In this document: positions 17,609 to 24,313 of the stretch, piece after piece | Layout of the letters: each line of letters opens with the position of its first letter | Numbering within the stretch: the stretch's first letter is position 1 | NCBI GenBank assembly: GCA_046309355.1 | Contig: JBKCPL010000025.1 | Coordinates: 1-24,313 of the forward strand | DNA length: 24,313 nucleotides | Origin: CAYSBE01 sp046309355 | GTDB lineage: Bacteria; Bacteroidota; Bacteroidia; UKL13-3 | Direction of reading: 5' to 3' | Made by a program: the position numbers and the translations under genes | Notes under the pieces: generated by a model | The model's database searches: none | What the model was told of the DNA's origin: nothing | Seen by the model: the letters and a program-made list of their open reading frames with translations, nothing else

Positions 17609-18061
17609 ATGAAGATTGAAGAGGAGATAAAACAGAGCAAACGTTTTCCAAGCGATCACGAACGCCTCATTGTAAACATTCTGTTTACAGCCAGTTGGCT
17701 GGAAGGCATCACTATTCAACGACTCAAACCATACGGAATTTCGCCCCAGCAATTTAATGTGCTTCGTATTTTGAGGGGAGCATCACCTAAGCCTGTTGCC
17801 CTCCACGTAATTACGCAGCGTATGATTGACAAAAATTCAAACGCCACCCGGCTGGTTGAAAAATTACGTTTGAAAGGACTGGTAAAACGAGAAATATGTG
17901 CCACTAACCGCAGGCAAGTTGATATAACCATTACAAATAAAGGCTATGAACTATTGGCCGAACTGGATAAAACTGCTGACCAATGGCTAAAACGATTTGA
18001 GCACATCACTATGCAACAGATAACCCAGCTGAATGATCTGCTGGATAGCATTCGCGTGTAA
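17609..18061 (+). CDS. MarR-family transcriptional regulator
   Basis: 150 residues with a winged helix-turn-helix flanked by helices that form the dimer interface, as in MarR proteins. ISPQQFNVLRILRG (44-57) leads into the DNA-binding domain; the recognition helix is about NSNATRLVEKLRLKGLV (76-92); the wing REICATNRRQVDITIT (94-109) carries the family Asn-Arg-Arg. Such proteins usually repress neighbouring genes and respond to phenolics, oxidants or other small ligands. The next genes, pirin and YceI, follow on the same strand, and a palindrome in the pirin promoter is a candidate operator. Confidence 0.93.
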   Translation: MKIEEEIKQSKRFPSDHERLIVNILFTASWLEGITIQRLKPYGISPQQFNVLRILRGASPKPVALHVITQRMIDKNSNATRLVEKLRLKGLVKREICATNRRQVDITITNKGYELLAELDKTADQWLKRFEHITMQQITQLNDLLDSIRV

Positions 18062-18079
18062 TTTTTTTTTATTCTTATA

Positions 18080-18110
18080 CTTGTATATACATTTGTTGTG
18101 AGTACATTTG
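18080..18110 (+). promoter_or_regulatory. Tandem promoter boxes of the pirin gene
   Basis: Two identical exact matches to TAnnTTTG, TACATTTG, occur at 18088-18095 and 18103-18110, 15 bp apart. A CTTG at 18080-18083 stands at roughly the correct distance to be the -33 element of the second. Transcription from the second would start near 18117, giving a leader of about 23 nt to ATG 18140. Confidence 0.55.
18082..18091. promoter_or_regulatory. Perfect palindrome TGTATATACA, candidate MarR operator
   Basis: The 10-mer equals its own reverse complement and overlaps the first TACATTTG box in front of the pirin gene, immediately after the MarR gene. A dimeric winged-helix regulator could bind here and block polymerase. 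The assignment is inferred from position and symmetry. Confidence 0.4.
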
Positions 18111-18139
18111 AAAAACTCTACGTAATACGACACGACATC

Positions 18140-18871
18140 ATGAAAACATGGATACATCGGGAAGAAAAGCGCGGACATGCTCTCCACGGATGGCTTAACG
18201 CCAAACACTCGTTCAGCTTCGGCCGTTGGTATGACCCTTCACGCTTACACTTTGGTGCATTGCGTGTGCTTAACGATGACGAAGTAGCTCCGGGAATGGG
18301 CTTTGGCATGCACCCGCACGACAATATGGAAATTATTACACTGGTGCAATCCGGTGCGCTGGAACACAAAGACAATATGGGAAATGGAAGTGTAATGCGG
18401 CCAAACGATGTGCAAGTTATGAGTGCCGGAACGGGGGTACTTCATTCGGAGATGAACCCATTAAAAGATGAACCGGTCAAGTTATTTCAAATCTGGGTTT
18501 TCCCAGATAAGGAAGACGTTAAACCACGATACGAACAGAAAACTTTTGACCCCGCACAGCGCAAAAACAAGTGGCAGCAGATTATTAAACCCGATACACA
18601 AACCGAGGGCGAAGGTATTTTTATTTATCAGCAGGCCTGGTTTTCGCTGGCCGATACAGAGGGCAACAGTTCGCTTACTTACACCTCAAAACGCACTGGA
18701 AACGGAGCATACGTATTTATTATTGACGGGCAGGTAAGAATTAACGGTGAACAGTTGAATACACGCGATGCCCTATGCGTTACTCAATACTCCGAAATTG
18801 AAATACACTCCACCACAGATGCTCGTATACTGATTATGGATGTACCCATGATTGAACTGTTTAACACATAA
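18140..18871 (+). CDS. Pirin-family bicupin protein
   Basis: 243 residues from ATG 18140. A GTG at 18098 is also in frame but lies upstream of the likely transcription start, and pirins of this phylum start at MKT-x-IH. The N-terminal cupin carries the metal ligands seen in pirins: HPH (58 and 60), and H102 with E104 in GVLHSEM. HGWLNAKHSFSFG and LHFGALRVLNDD are family hallmarks. Some bacterial pirins are quercetin 2,3-dioxygenases and others bind regulatory partners; the role here is unknown. YceI follows 15 nt later, so the two are probably co-transcribed. Confidence 0.92.
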   Translation: MKTWIHREEKRGHALHGWLNAKHSFSFGRWYDPSRLHFGALRVLNDDEVAPGMGFGMHPHDNMEIITLVQSGALEHKDNMGNGSVMRPNDVQVMSAGTGVLHSEMNPLKDEPVKLFQIWVFPDKEDVKPRYEQKTFDPAQRKNKWQQIIKPDTQTEGEGIFIYQQAWFSLADTEGNSSLTYTSKRTGNGAYVFIIDGQVRINGEQLNTRDALCVTQYSEIEIHSTTDARILIMDVPMIELFNT

Positions 18872-18886
18872 ATAAACTAAAGCAAT

Positions 18887-19426
18887 ATGACCATACAATC
18901 ACAAAACAGCTGGACAATAGACCCGGCTCACAGCGAAATCAGTTTTAAAGTAAAACACCTGGTCGTAACTACACTTACAGGAAAGTTCGACAGTTTTGAC
19001 GGATCACTTATTTCGTCAAACGCTGATTTCAGCGATGCTACCATTCGTTTCTCGGCCGATATCAACAGCATTAATACCGGAAATACCGATCGTGACGGTC
19101 ACCTGAAATCGGACGACTTTTTTAATGCGGCATCCTTTCCTAAACTAACCTTTGACTCTCACTCATTAACTAAAACCGGACATAACTCGTATATACTTGT
19201 AGGAAACCTGACTATACGCGATGTTACAAAGAGTATTGAGTTGGATGTAGAGTATGGCGGAACTATGGTTGACCCATGGGGAAACACAAAGGCAGGCTTT
19301 GAACTGAACGGAAAAATTAAACGGAAAGAATTCGGATTGAAATGGGATGCCATAACTGAAGCCGGTGGCGCAGTTGTTAGCGATGAAGTAAAACTTCACC
19401 TCAATGTGCAACTCATCAAACAGTAA
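18887..19426 (+). CDS. YceI-family lipid-binding protein
   Basis: 179 residues of the YceI lipocalin-like fold: WTIDPAHSEISFKVKHL (9-25), then TLTGKFDSFDG, the central SADINSINTGNTDRDGHLKSDDFF and FELNGKIKRKEFGLKW near the end. Members bind isoprenoids or other amphiphiles in a long hydrophobic barrel; several respond to base or oxidative stress. No signal peptide is seen, so unlike E. coli YceI this one should be cytoplasmic. It lies just after pirin, an arrangement that occurs together with MarR regulators in Bacteroidota. Confidence 0.92.
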   Translation: MTIQSQNSWTIDPAHSEISFKVKHLVVTTLTGKFDSFDGSLISSNADFSDATIRFSADINSINTGNTDRDGHLKSDDFFNAASFPKLTFDSHSLTKTGHNSYILVGNLTIRDVTKSIELDVEYGGTMVDPWGNTKAGFELNGKIKRKEFGLKWDAITEAGGAVVSDEVKLHLNVQLIKQ

Positions 19427-19654
19427 GTCAATTATATCACCTATTCCTTTTCGGCTTATGTCTGAAAAAGCAATAAAAAATAAACATAGTATCATACCAG
19501 TACCCATTTTTCACAGCTCAACTCAACACTCTTTACTTCGTTCTTATCTCTTATTTACCTCTCCCCCAATTGTTCTGTTTTCCGTCTTCCGTGTTCACAC
19601 TATTGGCTGCCTAATCATCTTCATTTTCCATATATTCACGGCAAAATTACCCCT

Positions 19655-20089
19655 ATGGAAAATGAACGGTTAATTAAAAAATACACCAACGATGAAGTAA
19701 CCGTGGTGTGGCAGCCATCGGTATGTATTCACTCTACCTTGTGCTGGAAAGGATTGGGGGAGGTATTTAACCCGCACAACAGGCCCTGGATAACAATGCA
19801 GGGTGCTGATACCTCAGCCATAATTGAGCAGGTAAAAAAGTGCCCAAGCGGTGCCCTTTCGTATTTTATGAACAACGAATTGCAGAAAGAAGATGTAACA
19901 GCACAGGCCGAAACCATTGTAGAGGTAAGCAAAAACGGTCCGTTGCTGGTATACGGAAACGTAACCCTGAAAGATGCCGATGGCCACGAGGTGCATAAAC
20001 ATAAAGTAACTGCTTTTTGCCGCTGCGGTGCATCGTCCAACAAGCCGTTTTGTGACGGCACACACCGCAAAATTAACTTTGAAGGGTAA
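19655..20089 (+). CDS. Two-domain iron-sulfur protein: 4Fe-4S-like plus CDGSH
   Basis: 144 residues. The N-terminal domain (about 8-72) resembles the short 4Fe-4S mono-cluster family (Fer4_19 type), with C24 and C30 in VCIHSTLC and C63 in KKCPSGALSY. The C-terminal domain has the CDGSH 2Fe-2S signature: C122-x-C124, C133 and H137 (FCRCGASSNKPFCDGTH), as in mitoNEET-like proteins. It probably transfers electrons or senses redox state; partners are unknown. It follows a 228-bp spacer after YceI in which I see neither a gene nor a clear promoter. The DsbA-like gene starts 8 nt downstream. Confidence 0.9.
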   Translation: MENERLIKKYTNDEVTVVWQPSVCIHSTLCWKGLGEVFNPHNRPWITMQGADTSAIIEQVKKCPSGALSYFMNNELQKEDVTAQAETIVEVSKNGPLLVYGNVTLKDADGHEVHKHKVTAFCRCGASSNKPFCDGTHRKINFEG

Positions 20090-20097
20090 TACGGCCA

Positions 20098-20820
20098 ATG
20101 CGCTTCAACTTCCGTAACCGTTTGATCATTTTAGGCAGCGCGCTAATAGGTGCATTGCTGTTTTTTTCATTTAAACCCATGACAGAAAAACCAAAAATTA
20201 TTTATGTGTTCGACCCCATGTGCGGGTGGTGTTACGGTTTTAGCAAGGTAATAAACCGGTATGCAACCGAACACAAAACCGAATTTGATTTCGACATCAT
20301 AAGCGGAGGCATGGTTGTAGGCGACCGCGAAGGTCCTATTGGCGATTTTGCCGAGTATATTTTAGGCGCTTATAAACGTGTAGAAGACTATTCGGGAATA
20401 AAATTTGGCGAAGCTTATTTAGCTCAATTGCGCACAAAAAAATTGTGGTCGTCATCCGTAACACCGGCAATCGCCATCGAAACATTTAAAACCTACAAGC
20501 CTGATGAAGCGATTGCATTTGCATCGGCTGTGCAGAAGTCCTACTTCTACGATGGCAAAGACTTGCGCAGCGATGATGTGTATCGCGAAGTGCTGAAACC
20601 GTATGCCATCGATGCCGACCGTTTTATAGAGAAAATGCATACCGAGCAACTGCGAAAAGCTGCTACGGATGGTTTTCAGGAATCGGCTAATTATGGAATT
20701 ACCGGATACCCTGCGGTGTTGCTCCTATACAACGGCAAATACTACATGGTGGCCAAAGGCTTTACGGATTACGAAACGTTTTCAAGAACTGTACAAACTG
20801 TACTGGACAAATACAAATGA
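20098..20820 (+). CDS. DsbA/FrnE-like thioredoxin-fold protein
   Basis: 240 residues. From ATG 20098 an N-terminal hydrophobic segment (9-24, LIILGSALIGALLFFSF) predicts a membrane anchor or signal. An in-frame ATG at 20176 would give a soluble cytoplasmic form starting just before the fold. The redox motif CGWC (41-44) sits in FDPMCGWCYGF, the context seen in FrnE-type DsbA relatives, and ITGYPAVLL near 200 supplies the cis-proline. Likely a disulfide oxidoreductase or isomerase. Its TGA overlaps the next start (ATGA), implying translational coupling to the dehydrogenase. Confidence 0.85.
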   Translation: MRFNFRNRLIILGSALIGALLFFSFKPMTEKPKIIYVFDPMCGWCYGFSKVINRYATEHKTEFDFDIISGGMVVGDREGPIGDFAEYILGAYKRVEDYSGIKFGEAYLAQLRTKKLWSSSVTPAIAIETFKTYKPDEAIAFASAVQKSYFYDGKDLRSDDVYREVLKPYAIDADRFIEKMHTEQLRKAATDGFQESANYGITGYPAVLLLYNGKYYMVAKGFTDYETFSRTVQTVLDKYK

Positions 20821-21650
20821 AAACAGCAGTTGTAACCGGTGCTAACAGCGGTATGGGGTATGTGGTTGCCAAAACACTTGCCCAAAAAGGATACCGTGTG
20901 CTGATGGTGTGCCGAAACCGGCAAAAGGCTGAGTACGCCCACCAAAATATTGTGCAGCTAACGAATAACTCCCACGTTCACTATTACCTGTGCGACCTGT
21001 CTGATGTAAAAGCCGTGAAGGCACTCACTGCAACTATCGTTGCCGAATATCCGGTGATTGATGTATTGATAAACAATGCAGGACTATACATTGATAAGCG
21101 ACAAACATCGGCACAGGGTTATGAACTCACCTTTGCCAATAATCACTTATCGTATTTTGCTATGGCTGCGGGACTTTTACCTGCGTTGAAAGCTGCGCCC
21201 GAAGCACGGATTGTAAACGTAGCCAGCGAGGCACAGCAGTACGGAAAACTGAACTTAGCCGATGTGCATCTTGTACATTCATTTAAACCAATGCTGGCAT
21301 ACGGCAACAGCAAGTTGTACAATATACTGTTTACGTTTCAGCTGGCCGAAGACCTGAAAGGCACATCAATAACTACCAATTGCATGCATCCCGGTGGTGT
21401 TCGCACCAATTTTGCCAAAGGCAGCGGTGGGCTGGTGGGCTTCATCTTTAACGTGCTGGGCTTTATGCTGCGCACACCCGAAAAAGGAGCCGATACGATA
21501 GTGTGGCTCGCTGTGTCGGATGAAGTAGCCGGCATTAGCGGAAAATATTTTTACGACAGAAAAGAAATAAAAGCACAAACCGATGCATACAGTAAATTGA
21601 ACCGGCAAACGCTGTGGAACATCACTACTACGTATTACGAACAGACTTAA
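20817..21650 (+). CDS. Short-chain dehydrogenase/reductase (retinol dehydrogenase-like)
   Basis: 277 residues with a Rossmann fold. Cofactor motif TGANSGMG (7-14), NNAG (86-89), active-site Ser137 in NVASEA, and Tyr162/Lys166 in YGNSK. Arg33 and Arg35 after the second strand (VCRNR) favour NADP(H). The sequence style (TGANSGMG, HPGGVRTNF) resembles the retinol dehydrogenase 11-14 / WW-oxidoreductase branch, but the substrate is not predictable. The start overlaps the DsbA-like gene by 4 nt and the aldo/keto reductase begins 11 nt after its stop. Confidence 0.92.
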   Translation: MKTAVVTGANSGMGYVVAKTLAQKGYRVLMVCRNRQKAEYAHQNIVQLTNNSHVHYYLCDLSDVKAVKALTATIVAEYPVIDVLINNAGLYIDKRQTSAQGYELTFANNHLSYFAMAAGLLPALKAAPEARIVNVASEAQQYGKLNLADVHLVHSFKPMLAYGNSKLYNILFTFQLAEDLKGTSITTNCMHPGGVRTNFAKGSGGLVGFIFNVLGFMLRTPEKGADTIVWLAVSDEVAGISGKYFYDRKEIKAQTDAYSKLNRQTLWNITTTYYEQT

Positions 21651-21661
21651 ACAGAAGTACA

Positions 21662-22678
21662 ATGAAATACAAACTACTTGGCCCCAGTGGCCTGAAAGTA
21701 TCTGAACTGTGCCTTGGCACTATGGGATTCGGCACCGAATGGAAATGGGGTGCTGATAAGGAAACCAGCTTTGCCATCATGGATACATTTGCCAACGCGG
21801 GTGGTAATTTTATAGATACAGCCAATAGATATACCGATGGCACGAGTGAAAAATTTATTGGCGAATACATCGCAGCCAATCGCGATCATTTTGTAATTGC
21901 AACAAAATACAGCCTGCACGATAACCTCACCAATGTAAATGCATCGGGCAATAACCGCAAAAACATGATGCGCAGTGTGGATCAAAGCCTGAAAAGATTG
22001 AATACCGATTTTATTGATTTGCTGTATCTGCATATTTGGGACAACCTCACTCCTATTGATGAAGTGATGCGTGCACTGGATGATTTGGTGAGGCAGGGAA
22101 AGGTAAACTATGTGGCCATAAGCGATACCCCGGCATGGATAATCAGCCGCGGACAAACGCTGGCCGAACTGATGGGCTGGAGTCGGTTTGTGGCGCTGCA
22201 GGTTGAATACAGTTTAATTCAACGCACGCCCGAACGGGAGCTTATTCCTATGGCTAAGCACTACGGCCTCACTGTTACTCCCTGGGCTCCATTGGCAGGC
22301 GGTGCGCTTACCGGAAAATACCTGAAAGGCGACAAAGGCCGCTTGCCGGAAAACAGCAAGCGACTGAATGAGCGCTCGGTTGCACTTACAAAAACCGTGA
22401 TGCAAATAGCCGATGAAATGGGTTGCAACGCCTCGCATGTGGCACTGAAGTGGACCATGATGCAGGGCTTCTCCTCCATACCTATTGTAGGAGCCACTAA
22501 AGTTTCGCAACTGGAAGATAACTTAGGAACACTGAGCGTGGAGCTAAGCAGCGAACAGCTGAGGCGATTGGATGAGGCCAGCAAAATTGAACTGGGTTTT
22601 CCGGGCGACTTCTTAAACGAAGAAGGTGTAAGGCTGGTTACCTATGGGGGATTTTATGATAAAATTGAAAAGCGGTAG
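21662..22678 (+). CDS. Aldo/keto reductase
   Basis: 338 residues, TIM-barrel NADPH-dependent carbonyl reductase. Catalytic tetrad: D52 and Y57 (FIDTANRYTDG), K82 (VIATKY) and H124 (LLYLHIWD). The cofactor-binding end SIPIVGATKVSQLEDNLG is present. The frame extends upstream to a GTG at 21614 inside the dehydrogenase gene, but ATG 21662 gives the family start KYKLLGPSGLKVS and is chosen. Together with the preceding dehydrogenase it suggests an aldehyde- or ketone-processing module. It resembles the YajO/Tas-type group; the substrate is unknown. Confidence 0.93.
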   Translation: MKYKLLGPSGLKVSELCLGTMGFGTEWKWGADKETSFAIMDTFANAGGNFIDTANRYTDGTSEKFIGEYIAANRDHFVIATKYSLHDNLTNVNASGNNRKNMMRSVDQSLKRLNTDFIDLLYLHIWDNLTPIDEVMRALDDLVRQGKVNYVAISDTPAWIISRGQTLAELMGWSRFVALQVEYSLIQRTPERELIPMAKHYGLTVTPWAPLAGGALTGKYLKGDKGRLPENSKRLNERSVALTKTVMQIADEMGCNASHVALKWTMMQGFSSIPIVGATKVSQLEDNLGTLSVELSSEQLRRLDEASKIELGFPGDFLNEEGVRLVTYGGFYDKIEKR

Positions 22679-22872
22679 CTGCAAGTCATTTTCCCGATTA
22701 GAATTGACCTATTTGGGGTGATGCTGCTTTACGGGTAGCATACACCGCCCTTGTATACCCCTGTAAGGGTCTCCCATACGTATCATAAAATGCCGGAGGC
22801 GACCACCGGTTATAGGAGTTGGTTTTTTCAGGTAAACCGTTTAAGTTGCGGCTACACTTTTTTCATTCACTG
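22679..22872. other. Structured non-coding stretch before the recombinase gene
   Basis: No gene was found in it. It contains two adjacent stem-loops: 22721-22741 (ATGCTGC against GGTAGCAT, one G-T pair, 7-nt loop) and 22748-22769 (CCCTTGTA against TGTAAGGG, with two G-T pairs, 6-nt loop). The palindromes ATACGTAT and ACCGGT follow near 22777 and 22805, and GGTTT/AAACC lies near 22820-22840. No TAnnTTTG box was seen. This density of symmetry next to an integrase gene suggests a recombination or regulatory site. Confidence 0.4.
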
Positions 22873-23958
22873 ATGAATCACACTATCTCACACTGGCTGG
22901 TAGAACCCATTACACACGAAGGAAAGACCCGGCTTGCCTTACGATTTAATTACAATAAGGCCGATAATGCGTATGTACGCACGTTAACAGGCGCGCGGTG
23001 GAGCAACACACTCAAATGTTGGCACGTGGAGGATAATGGCCATTACCGAAAGCTTTTTAACCTGACAACCCCGGCTACTTATTTACCCAAAGAAGTAGCT
23101 GATGCAGGCACAGCTACATCAGAAAAACTAAAAGAGTATGTTTTATGGATGCGTAGCAAACGCTACAGCGAAAGCACTATAGAAAGCTATACCAAGGCAT
23201 TGGTGGTATTTTTTCAGTTTTTCAGCCAAAAGTCTATTGAAGATATTAGTAACCAGGATGTGGTGGTATTTAACAATGAGTATGTACTGAGGAAAAACCT
23301 ATCAGCCACGTATCAATCGCAGTTTATCAATGCCCTTAAGTTGTTTTACTCCATACTAAAAAAGAAAAAGATGGACATAGAGCAACTGGTTCGCCCCAAT
23401 AAACCCCATCAGTTGCCTAAGGTAATAAGCGAACAGGAAGTAGAGGCCATTCTCAATGCGTGTGAAAATATAAAGCACCGCTGTATGTTGAGCCTTATAT
23501 ACAGTGCCGGCCTGCGCAGAAGCGAATTGTTGAACCTGAAAAAAAGTGATATTGACAGCAATCGCATGATGATATCGATATACAAAGCCAAGGGCATGAA
23601 AGATAGGTTGGTACCTCTTTCACCGGTAGTATTGGGTATGTTGCGCGAATATTACCAACTGTACAAACCCAAGGAGTACTTATTTGAAGGACAATATGGT
23701 GGGCAATACTCGAGCAGAAGCCTTGATAAGGTTTTAAAAATAGCCAGCCAAAAAGCCGGAATAAAGAAAAATGTTAACTTACATATGTTGAGGCATAGCT
23801 ATGCCACGCATTTATTAGAGGGCGGAACAAATTTGAGGCATATACAGGAACTGCTTGGCCACAAAAGTCCTAAAACCACCCAGATATACACACACGTAAG
23901 CACCGAACAATTGGGTAAAATAGCGAGCCCATTAGATAAATTAACATTAAAAAAATGA
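22873..23958 (+). CDS. Tyrosine recombinase / site-specific integrase
   Basis: 361 residues from ATG 22873; an in-frame TTG at 22819 gives an 18-residue extension without family character. Residues 1-75 form an extra N-terminal domain (LALRFNYN, ARWSNTLKCWHVED). About 84-165 is the SAM-like core-binding domain and 180-345 the catalytic domain. Catalytic residues: R215 (AGLRRSE), K240 (KAKGMKDR), H304 and R307 (HMLRHSYATHLLEGG), H330 (LLGHKSPKTT) and the nucleophile Y339 (IYTHVS). The end SPLDKL recalls integron integrases, but the extra helix that defines IntI between the Lys and His-x-x-Arg motifs is absent. It catalyses DNA integration, excision or inversion; its target is unknown. It lies at the border between housekeeping genes and AT-rich DNA. 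Confidence 0.92.
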   Translation: MNHTISHWLVEPITHEGKTRLALRFNYNKADNAYVRTLTGARWSNTLKCWHVEDNGHYRKLFNLTTPATYLPKEVADAGTATSEKLKEYVLWMRSKRYSESTIESYTKALVVFFQFFSQKSIEDISNQDVVVFNNEYVLRKNLSATYQSQFINALKLFYSILKKKKMDIEQLVRPNKPHQLPKVISEQEVEAILNACENIKHRCMLSLIYSAGLRRSELLNLKKSDIDSNRMMISIYKAKGMKDRLVPLSPVVLGMLREYYQLYKPKEYLFEGQYGGQYSSRSLDKVLKIASQKAGIKKNVNLHMLRHSYATHLLEGGTNLRHIQELLGHKSPKTTQIYTHVSTEQLGKIASPLDKLTLKK

Positions 23959-23987
23959 AAAATATCCGGCACTCCATAGTCAAAATA

Positions 23988-24027
23988 GGTACACAGTATT
24001 ATAGAATTAGAGCAAATACTGTGCACC
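23988..24027. repeat. Imperfect 40-bp inverted repeat, candidate recombination site
   Basis: The left arm GGTACACAGTATT (23988-24000) pairs with the right arm AATACTGTGCACC (24015-24027) at 12 of 13 positions; the single mismatch is A23991/C24024. The 14-nt centre (24001-24014) is AT-rich. It begins 29 nt after the recombinase stop. It is not GC-rich and has no T-run, so it does not look like a terminator. Inverted arms of about this length are what tyrosine recombinases bind, although their central spacers are usually 6-8 bp. Confidence 0.5.
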
Positions 24028-24088
24028 CGTTGGAAGAAAAGGTTCCAGGATAAACAAGTTACCAGTAATTGTAAATGACGACAACAGA

Positions 24089-24313
24089 ATGACAAATCAG
24101 CTCGACTTTGAAATTAAATCTAAGGGACAAATTTCAAAAGAATTTATCGATAGGAATATTTTTACTTTTAATCAGGCTTCAATTTTCGTAAGACAACTTG
24201 CGTATGGACGTAATGCTGATAAGAATAATTTGACTTCAGTATTTACTGACAACTGCGGAACTTGTAGTACAAAACACGCATTACTCAAAAAACTGGCAGA
24301 CGAAAACAACTTT
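24089..24313 (+). CDS. N-terminal part of an uncharacterised protein (3' end outside window)
   Basis: An open frame of 75 codons from ATG 24089 to the right edge without a stop. The DNA is clearly more AT-rich than the metabolic genes to the left. Conserved-looking elements: FTFNQASIFVRQLAYGRN (25-42) and DNCGTCSTKHALLKKLADE (54-72). The GTCSTKHALL block resembles the cysteine region of transglutaminase-like proteins (Gly-x-Cys followed by a helix), but without the downstream His and Asp this is only a suggestion. It begins 130 nt after the recombinase stop and 61 nt after the inverted repeat, as a cassette or element-borne gene might. Confidence 0.6.
   Translation, partial: MTNQLDFEIKSKGQISKEFIDRNIFTFNQASIFVRQLAYGRNADKNNLTSVFTDNCGTCSTKHALLKKLADENNF

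Noticed and set aside
18098..18139. GTG 18098 as the pirin start
   Set aside because: It overlaps the promoter boxes and the extra 14 residues are not typical of pirins; ATG 18140 gives the expected MKT-x-IH start.
19427..19654. An 89-codon plus-strand frame spanning the end of yceI and the following spacer
   Set aside because: It starts inside yceI in another frame, is Ser/Phe/Ile-rich without recognisable features and overlaps the next gene's start; the 228-bp spacer looks non-coding.
22819..22872. TTG 22819 as the recombinase start
   Set aside because: The added 18 residues have no family character, and an ATG follows at 22873.
22873..23958. Calling the recombinase an integron integrase (IntI)
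   Set aside because: The IntI-specific insertion between the catalytic Lys and the His-x-x-Arg motif is missing, and no attC-type GTTRRRY/RYYYAAC pair was found in the short downstream stretch.
23988..24027. The inverted repeat as the recombinase gene's terminator
   Set aside because: The stem is not GC-rich, the centre is 14 nt and no T-run follows on the plus strand.

Overview
The window looks like chromosomal DNA of a Bacteroidota bacterium, probably a Chitinophagales/Sphingobacteriales-type relative; the exact lineage is an inference. The evidence is a type IX secretion system (T9SS) component (PorQ), a serine hydrolase with a C-terminal T9SS sorting domain, a giant repeat-rich surface protein, Bacteroidota-style promoter boxes (TAnnTTTG) and an EF-P of the 'RTPGNLRAF' loop type. 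No rRNA, tRNA, CRISPR array or insertion sequence was seen.

Layout. (1) 1-7209, minus strand: the first 2403 codons of a giant secreted protein whose 3' end lies off the left edge. It has a signal peptide, two tandem copies of a unit of about 1119 residues that looks like beta-helix, and the start of a C-terminal region. (2) 7210-7811: an AT-rich spacer with hairpins and one possible small membrane protein. (3) 7812-11965, plus strand: a PIF1-like helicase with a C-terminal helix-turn-helix, then porQ and cmk. (4) 12018-13945, minus strand: a T9SS-exported serine hydrolase, then efp, facing cmk across a strong terminator. (5) 14023-17591, plus strand: a tight run of a geranylgeranyl-reductase-like flavoprotein, a membrane-anchored class A beta-lactamase-fold hydrolase, a PduO-type cobalamin adenosyltransferase and an alpha/beta hydrolase. 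(6) 17609-22678, plus strand: a MarR regulator, pirin, YceI, a 4Fe-4S/CDGSH protein, a DsbA/FrnE-like thiol oxidoreductase, a short-chain dehydrogenase and an aldo/keto reductase. This looks like a redox or stress cluster; the MarR protein may act on a palindrome in the pirin promoter. (7) 22679-24313: a structured non-coding stretch, a tyrosine recombinase, an imperfect 40-bp inverted repeat and the start of an AT-rich gene of unknown function. This looks like the edge of a mobile or cassette-like region running off the right end.

How the parts fit together: PorQ belongs to the T9SS attachment complex that anchors cargo at the cell surface. The hydrolase at 12626-13945 is a recognisable cargo and the giant protein is a likely one, so three of the genes concern surface export. 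The right-hand half is mostly cytoplasmic redox and cofactor metabolism. The least explained parts are the recombinase border, the long tandem duplication, and a recurrent TTTG promoter box placed 6-10 nt before several start codons, which suggests leaderless or near-leaderless transcripts.
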